64,000 bases of DNA from Dipteronia dyeriana (lineage: Eukaryota; Streptophyta; Magnoliopsida; Sapindales; Sapindaceae). Below are positions 57,921-64,000 of this stretch, one piece after another. Every line of letters begins with the position of its first letter. Position 1 is the first letter of the stretch. Position numbers and translations under genes: made by a program. Below the pieces are notes generated by a model. The model had not been told where the DNA came from and did no database searches. It saw nothing but the letters and a program-made list of their open reading frames with translations. The stretch spans positions 24,554,001 through 24,618,000 of the forward strand of contig CM065303.1 of the NCBI GenBank assembly GCA_032871835.1, written 5' to 3'.

Positions 57921-58203
57921 TGGATTCAGAACACGGTCGCCTTTATTTTCCACTATTCGACAAGCACAAAGTTGCCACCTTTTTAGATCCTAGAGAGACT
58001 GTGAGCATATAAGAGAGTGATTTGTATTTCGAAGTAAATAATCAATAATAAAAGCTCTCGTTTACTGTTAATGCGATCCAACCTCTCGTTTACCTCTTAA
58101 CAGGTCAGGTATCAACGGTACCGACCCCGGCCACCACTTTTGTGGTAGTGGTCTTGAGGGTGTTAATAAGAATTTCTCATCCTAAGTAAATTTCCCGTTA
58201 ACA
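57921..58203 (+). repeat. Terminal ~283 bp of the copy D 5' LTR
   Basis: Matches the end of the B and A 3' LTRs and finishes CCCGTTAACA. The promoter part is missing. PBS TGGCGTCGTCTATGGGAA (two changes) begins at 58209. Confidence 0.85.
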
Positions 58204-58277
58204 CTTTCTGGCGTCGTCTATGGGAAACTCTTACACCACCATCTTTATATTCAAAAGTTTGTTATTTTATAGGAATC

Positions 58278-59580
58278 ATGAGGCTCCGCTCCTCACAAGG
58301 ACAGCCGGGCGCATCGGGAAACCCTCCGAGCTTATGTCGAGCGTTTCTATAAGGAAGTCATCCAGACGGGGGTCTTCACCGAGAAAGAAACTCTCATAAA
58401 CTTCAAAAGGAACCTATGGGCGGGAAAGCTTTTCCGATCTTTCACGAATAGACCTCCAGAAACTTACCAAGAAGCCTATGATTGGGCTTTAGTGCAGATT
58501 GAGGTCGACAAATAACTTAAGGTCAAGATGGAACACGACGACATGAGAGCCATAGAGCGACATAAGAAGGAAGCTTCTAGACCTAAGCAAGCTCAGAAAA
58601 GCCAGAACAACCCCCCAATAAATCAACATATTGCTTCCCCCTTCCTCAACCCAGATCGGAAAGGTATCCAGGAAAATGAACTTCCCCGCAAGCTTCATCA
58701 CCACCCAGACAAGTGGCCCAAATAGCTCGCGATGATAGGGGGTATGATCATTATACTTCTTTAAATGTTTCCCTTAAGACAATCTACCTCGCCATTCGGG
58801 ACAAGGGTTTGCTATAGAAGCCTGCTCCAATGAAAGCCCTGGTCGATAAGAGAAATCACTATAAATATTATGACTTTCACGAGGACGTAGGGCACAACAC
58901 TTCAAAATGCTACAACCTGTGGAACCAAATTAAGGCTTTGCTAAGAGGAAGATGCCAGGTAGAATTCTTACAGCAACTCAGGGAGAACATTCAGACTGGA
59001 AGGGAGGTGCAAGCTAAGATCCGAGAGCATCCCGAGAAAAAGAAGGGGGAGCAGGCAGACTAGATGCAATAGATTCAGGTAATACATATTATCAGCGGGG
59101 GGCCTACTCTGGCAGGAACCTCTAACTGTTCCAGAAAAAACCATGCGAGGAAATTCCCTCGTACGAACGATGGGCATGATATCTTTAAGGTCGACCAAAG
59201 ACCGACCAACCCTTCCCAGCTGTCACAGATCATTTTTACCAAAGCAAATGTCTACAACACCGTGCAGCCTCATGATGACCCTATAGTGATCGCGGTACAA
59301 ATTGCTAACTGCATGGTACACCGTGTGCTCGTCGACACAGGTAGCAGCATTGACGTCCTATTTAAAGATACCTTAGAAAAGATAAACTTGAAACAATGGT
59401 GTTACAATAGCTGCACTACCCCGCTATACGGGTTCACTGGGGACTCAATCACGCCCGTGGGATCAAAAATCCTACGAGTAATCATTGGAGCCACACCTCT
59501 CCATTAGAATATCATGACCGACTTCGTGATGGTGGATACCCATCGGCCTATAATGCAATATTAGGGAGACCCCTTTTATC
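58278..59580 (+). pseudogene. gag remnant and protease of copy D
   Basis: ATG 58278 starts MRLRSSQGQPGASG. At about 58320 the sequence jumps to the end of the gag domain (ETLRAYVERFY), so the leader and most of the capsid domain are gone. The zinc segment YYDFHEDVGHNTSKC is at about 58860-58910. Protease is intact in a 59262-59507 frame with LVDTGSSID at about 59328-59354, the best-preserved catalytic site in the window. A stop and a frameshift follow in the second protease strand (about 59505-59545). Confidence 0.85.
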
Positions 59581-59863
59581 ATCTTTGAAATTGGTCATTT
59601 CCATTTACCACAACGTCCTGAAGTTTCCAGTAGGAAACAAGGTGGGAGAAGTTCGGGGTGATCAGCAAGCAGCCAGGAGGTGCTATGCAGTGTCGGCCAA
59701 CCCAGCGGCTCTAGCAAAATAACTCACCCAGGTGACAACGATCCAAGATAAGGCAACGCCTGTATTAAACCTAGGAGATGAAGGATCCGTCGATCACCCT
59801 AAAGGCAGCCTCGTGATGCCCGACATGGAAGAACAAAGAAGGGAATAGGCCAGCGGCCATCCA

Positions 59864-61195
59864 ATGGATAAGTTAGAAGAGATTCCTGTCCAAATAGGCG
59901 ATCCCTCGAAGGTCGTCAAGATCGGAGCCACTATTGAGCCGAGAATGAAAGAGGGTTTAATTAGGCTCCTCACAGAGTTCAACGACATTTTTGCTTGGAG
60001 TCATGCTGAGATGCTGGGGATCTCGAGGACGTTAGTTACTCATCGACTAGCAGTGGATCCAACCTTCAAACCTATTAAACAAAAAAGGTGCGACTTTAAC
60101 ACCGAAAGAAATGTTACGATTCAGAAAGAGGTGGGCAAACTAACCCGGGCCGGCTTCATTCGAGAAGCACGTTATCCCAAGTGGATTGCCAACGTGGTCA
60201 TGGTCACAAAGGCAAATGGAAAGTGGCGCATGTGTGTAGACAACACCGACCTCAACTGGGCATGCCCGAAGGACAGCTTCTCTCTGCCAAAAATTGATCA
60301 ACTGGTCGATTCTACCTCCGAAAACAAGCTCCTAAGCTTCATGGACGTATTTTTCGGCTATAATCTGATTATAATGCACCCCACGGACCAGAAAAAGGTC
60401 AGTTTCATCACAGCGCAAGGCTTGTACTGCTACAAGGTGATGCCTTTCGGGCTCAAGAGCGCTGGAGCTACTTATCAGGTGCTAGTCAATCGGTTGTTCA
60501 AGCCTGAAATTGGGAGGTCAATGAAGGTATATATCGACGACATGATCACCAAGTCTTTAACCTCGAAAGGCCACCTGGATGACCTTCGTAGAACCTTCAC
60601 GATACTAAGGAAGAACCAGATGAGTTTGAACCCTTCCAAATGCGCCTTCGGGGTAACTGTAGGGAAGTTTCTTGGCTTCATGGTCCATGAGAGAGGCATA
60701 GAGGCCAACCCAGGAAATATCAGGGCTATTTTGGATCTAGAATCCCCCACGTCTCTTAAACAGGTTCAAGCCTTGACCGGACATGTAATAGCACTCAATA
60801 GATTCATCTCTCGGTCTACCGATAAGTGTCTACCATTCTGCAAAGCCATCAAGCGGGGGAGAAACATGAAATGGGATCAGAAAAGTGAACAAGCTTTTCA
60901 AGCCTTGAAAAAATACATATTAAGCCCTCCATTACTGGTAAAGCCAAGTCCTAGAGAAGAGCTTCAAATCTACTTGGCCGTTTTAGGAACCGCCATGAGC
61001 GGGGCCTTGGTCAAGGAATGCGGGGATAGGCTCCAACGGTCTATTTACTATATAAGTCACGCTCTAACCAAGCCGGAAAAAAACTATACCCTGTTGGAGA
61101 AGCTTGCTTATGCTTTGGTGACCTCGGTAAGGAAGTTTCGCCCCTACTTCCATGCCCATTCAATAGCAGTGGTGACGGATCAACCCTTTTGTTAG
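59864..61195 (+). CDS. Reverse transcriptase of copy D, 443-codon uninterrupted frame
   Basis: The longest intact coding frame in the window. The residues before HRLAVDPTFKPIKQKRC are the protease-RT linker (MDKLEEIPVQIGDPSKVV). RT follows with MVTKANGKWRMCVD, the palm active site YIDDM at 60529-60543, PSKCAFGVTVGKFLGF, and a connection/tether region ending LAYALVTSVRKFRPYFHAH. A TAG follows TDQPFC. In a full-length element the frame would be part of gag-pol, so this is a fragment rather than an independent gene. Changes such as FFGYN for the usual FSGYN and NTDLNW for YTDLNR suggest it is no longer under strict constraint. Confidence 0.8.
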   Translation: MDKLEEIPVQIGDPSKVVKIGATIEPRMKEGLIRLLTEFNDIFAWSHAEMLGISRTLVTHRLAVDPTFKPIKQKRCDFNTERNVTIQKEVGKLTRAGFIREARYPKWIANVVMVTKANGKWRMCVDNTDLNWACPKDSFSLPKIDQLVDSTSENKLLSFMDVFFGYNLIIMHPTDQKKVSFITAQGLYCYKVMPFGLKSAGATYQVLVNRLFKPEIGRSMKVYIDDMITKSLTSKGHLDDLRRTFTILRKNQMSLNPSKCAFGVTVGKFLGFMVHERGIEANPGNIRAILDLESPTSLKQVQALTGHVIALNRFISRSTDKCLPFCKAIKRGRNMKWDQKSEQAFQALKKYILSPPLLVKPSPREELQIYLAVLGTAMSGALVKECGDRLQRSIYYISHALTKPEKNYTLLEKLAYALVTSVRKFRPYFHAHSIAVVTDQPFC

Positions 61196-62020
61196 TTCTT
61201 ACAAAGGCCAGATGTTTCCGGAAGGCTGGTTTTATGGGCCCTATAGCTTACCCAATTTGATTTAAGGTACAAGCCTAGAACCGCAATAAAAGCTCAGGCA
61301 TTAGCTGAATTTATGGTATAGCTATCAACACCTTCAGGCCAAGCAACCTCCGCGGTAACAAATGCAGCCCCTGAGAGGATTCCAGAATCTGGTAGCTGGT
61401 AGCTGGTAGGAGGGTTACGAGTCGTGGATCCTCTACAATGATGGAGCTTCGGGGCAAGCTTGGGGAGGATCGGGCATAGTCCTAATCGACCCAGAAGGAA
61501 CTGAGTGCTGCAACTGTTTCAGGTTTGAATTTAAAGTCTCGAACAATGAGGCAGAGTACGAAGCCCTTCTAGCCGAAATAAGAGCAGCCATAGAGCTCGG
61601 GGTTGATTACTTGAGTGTTAAGAGCAACTCTTCGCTTGTGGTCAACCAAGTCTCCGGGGTTCACAAGGCAAATGGGGAAAATATGATCGCCTACCTGAAA
61701 TTGATTCAATAACTTAATAGCTGATTTAAAGGATTCAAAATCGAGTAGATACCTCGACAACTAAATCATGGAGCTGACGTACTTGCCAAGATAGCTGCGT
61801 ATGGAGGCCAGACCTTACCCCATGGAGTCCCTCTCTAAGTGATTCCCCTACCTAGTGTAATGACAGGTAGGGAAACTTATACCTTAGATCAACAACAGTG
61901 CTGGATGGATCCGATAGTGGGTTATCTACAGGATGGGAAACTTCCCGGGGAGCCCGACCAAGCTAAGAGAGTCAAAAGGCTCTCGGTCCGGTATTGCTTG
62001 GTCGATGGACACCTATACCT
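61196..62020 (+). pseudogene. First RNase H segment and start of integrase region, copy D
   Basis: RNase H is visible at about 61430-61710 (LYNDGAS, NNEAEYEALLA, VKSNSSLVVNQVSG). As in copy B, the catalytic-site neighbourhood carries N for T and N for D. It is followed by the integrase lead-in (QQCWMDPIVGYLQDG, CLVDGHLY) at 61880-62020, before the HHCC finger. Interrupted by stops. Confidence 0.75.
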
Positions 62021-62541
62021 CTGTCAATTCTTATAAAGGTCAGATGTTTTCGGAAGGCTGGTTTTATGGGCCCTGGAGCTTATGCAGTTTGATTTAAGGT
62101 ACAAATCTAGAACCGTAATAAAAGCTCTGGCATTAGCGAAATTTATGGCAGAGCTCTCAACACCTTCAGGCCAAGCAACCTCTGCAGTAACAAATGTAGC
62201 CCCTGAGAGGATTCCAGAATCTGGTAGCTGGCCGGAGGGTTAGGAGTCATGGATCCTCTACACTGATGGAGCTTCTAGGCAAGCTAGGGGAGGAGCGAGC
62301 ATAGTCCTAATCGACCCAGAAGGAGCTGAGTGCTGCCACTATTTCAGGTTTGAATTTAAAGTCACGAACAATGAGGCAGAGTACTAAGCCCTTCTAGCCA
62401 GAATAAGGGCAGCCATGGAGCTCGGGGTTGATTACCTAAGTATTAAGAGCGACTCTTTGCTCGTGGTCAACCAAGTCTCTGGGGTTTACCAGGTAAAAAG
62501 GGATAATATGATCGCCTACCTGAAATTGGTTCAACAACTTA
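62021..62541 (+). pseudogene. Second, better preserved RNase H segment, copy D
   Basis: Resumes at the same point as 61190 (TTCTTATAAAGGTCAGATG) and repeats the RNase H region to LKLVQQL. Here the usual residues are kept (LYTDGAS and IKSDSLLVV), as is the FMAELSTPSGQ block that is interrupted by a stop in the first segment. It ends at 62541, where the sequence jumps over integrase to the post-pol spacer. Confidence 0.75.
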
Positions 62542-62582
62542 TCTTTTTATCCGCGACAATAATGTACTCCTTCCTTCGTATC

Positions 62583-62588
62583 AATAAA
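62583..62588 (+). promoter_or_regulatory. Conserved AATAAA after pol, copy D
   Basis: Same TCAATAAAGCCTGCTT context as in copies A and B. Confidence 0.4.
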
Positions 62589-62669
62589 GCCTGCTTTTCT
62601 TATTTTCTCCATCTTCATCTATGTCCTACAACGATTTGGTTCTACATGGAAAATTCGATATTATCACCT

Positions 62670-63684
62670 CAAGACCAGGGGTAAGTACTGGAAGCCCCCC
62701 GCCACTCCTGATGCCTCGGCCGAGCACAACCCCTCTCCAAAAAGGGTATGAGTGTAAGAGCGTAGTTGCCATCTAGATCTTATGACCAGGAAATAGCTAG
62801 CCAGCTCTTCTGATACCATGGTCGGGCTACCACCCCCAAGAGGAGTCTGAGTATAAAAGCATAGTTACCGTCCAGATCTGGAGACCAGGAAATAACTAAC
62901 TAGCCCTCCTAATGTCTTGGTCGGGCTACCACCACCAAGAAGGGTCTGAGTGTAAGAGCATAGTTACCGTCCAGATCTCGAGTCCAGGAAATAGCTAGCT
63001 AGCCCTCCTGATGCCTTGGTGGGGCTACCACCCCTTAGAAGGGTCCTGATGCCTAGGTCAGGCTACCACCCCCAGAAGGGTTTAAGTATAAGAGCATAGT
63101 TGCCGTCCAGATCTCGAGACCAGGAAATAGCTAGATAGCCTTTCTGATGCCTCGGTAGGGATACCACCCCCAAGATGGGTCTGAGTATAAGAACATAGTT
63201 GCCATCCAGATCTCGAGACTAGGAAATAGCTAGCTAGCCTTTTTGATGCCTTGGTCGGGTTACCACCCCCAAGATGGGTCTGAGTATAAGAGCATAGTTG
63301 CCATCTAGATCTCAAGACCAGGAAATAGCTAGATAGCCCTCCTGATGCCTTGGTCGTGCTACCACCCCAAAGAAAGGTCCGAGTATAAAAGCATAGTTGC
63401 CATCCAGATCTCAATACTAGGAAATAACTAGCTAGCCCTCTTAATGCCTTGGTCGGGCTATCACCCCTAAGAAGTGTCTGAGTATAAGAGCATAGTTGTC
63501 ATCCAGATCTCAAGACTAGGAAATAGCTAGATAGCCCTCCTGATGCCTTGGTCGGGCTACCACCCCCAAGAAGGGTCTTAATATAAGAGCATAGTTGTCA
63601 ACCAGATCTCGAGACCATGAAATAGCTAGATAATCCTCATGATGCCTTGGCCGGGCTACCACCCCCCTAGAAAAATTAGAGTTT
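62670..63684. repeat. ~99-bp tandem repeat array, copy D (about 10 units)
   Basis: Same unit as in A-C. One unit near 63020-63060 is shortened by a deletion between two GATGCCT blocks. Confidence 0.9.
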
Positions 63685-64000
63685 AAGAGCGCGGATGCCC
63701 TCCCAATCCTTATCTTAAGAGGGGGTAAAAAAGTTATTTATTTGATGCCTCACTCGGGTTACAACCCCCTAAAGGGGCTCGGGGATGGAGGGCTCAATTT
63801 ACTTAAACTCTAAATATTCTAGTTATTGTCGGTTACTAAATTTCCTTAATATGTGGTTGCTTATTATAACAGACCTACGATCAAACAATGGGACTATCGA
63901 CTAAAGACATTGAGCTACAAGTCTTTATAGCCAGAAAGCGTGAGCTAGCTGTCTGCTTTCACGCTTAAACAGTGTTCTTATCTTGTTATTTCCCCAAAGA
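63685..64000. other. Conserved spacer after the array, copy D (cut by window end)
   Basis: Matches 9666-9960 and 29571-29870. The antisense gene would start to appear about 250 bp further right. Confidence 0.6.

Larger units (their letters stand above)
57921..64000 (+). mobile_element. Ty3/gypsy (Tat-like) retrotransposon copy D, 5'-truncated, runs off the window
   Basis: Starts within an LTR (GGATTCAGAACACGGTCGCC), followed by a mutated PBS, the first gag codons, a deletion of most of gag, a good protease and RT, RNase H, a second RNase H segment, no integrase core, the tandem array and the conserved spacer. The antisense gene and 3' LTR would lie beyond 64000. Confidence 0.85.

Noticed and set aside
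57663..57993. ORFs with long Ile-Tyr runs
   Set aside because: Translations of the (AT)n microsatellite in the X LTR.
1..64000. tRNA, rRNA or other structural RNA genes
   Set aside because: No cloverleaf with conserved A and B boxes and no rRNA segments were recognised. tRNA-like matches are only the short primer-binding sites.

Overview
The window is plant nuclear DNA, almost certainly from a repeat-rich flowering plant. It contains no intact cellular gene that I can support. About 60.6 of the 64 kb (3372-64000) is a nest of LTR retrotransposons. The evidence is TG...CA long repeats, tRNA primer-binding sites, polypurine tracts, 5-bp target duplications, and degraded gag/protease/reverse transcriptase/RNase H/integrase reading frames. 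Species cannot be decided from the sequence.

Layout. 1-3371 is AT-rich intergenic DNA with a diverged ~165-bp repeat, a Mutator-type element (1136-2456), a 170-bp MITE (2680-2849) and a weak candidate promoter with a tiny ORF (2911-3205). 3372-15972 is Ty3/gypsy copy A, whose two LTRs do not match well and whose flanks do not agree. 15973-38421 is a SIRE-like Ty1/copia element (Cop1, + strand). It keeps gag and a plant-transposon-protein ORF but no visible pol, and is interrupted by a solo LTR (18350-20829) and by gypsy copy B (21893-34276). Cop1 sits inside the 3' LTR of a second, minus-strand Ty1/copia element (X, 38422-57920). X is further interrupted by a reverse-oriented solo LTR (38865-41187) and by gypsy copy C (46941-56596). 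57921-64000 is gypsy copy D, truncated at its left end and running off the window. Nesting reaches four levels: solo LTR 12674-14286 lies inside A, A ends inside Cop1, and Cop1 lies inside X.

The four gypsy copies A-D belong to one family. Its order is LTR, GGCGCC-type PBS, gag, protease, RT, RNase H, integrase, a conserved AATAAA, a ~99-bp tandem repeat array, then a gene on the OPPOSITE strand (aORF), PPT and LTR. Pol followed by a variable tandem array and an antisense ORF is what is known for the Tat clade (Grande, Retand, Ogre relatives).

The most interesting signal is this antisense gene. In A, B and C alike it has a TATA-like box about 125-135 bp upstream of its ATG. It also has two canonical GT-AG introns of constant length (94 and 70 nt) at the same phases, so it looks like a compact spliced gene carried backwards in a retrotransposon. 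All copies are mutated. Coordinates of element borders are read by eye and may be off by a few bases where terminal dinucleotides have decayed.
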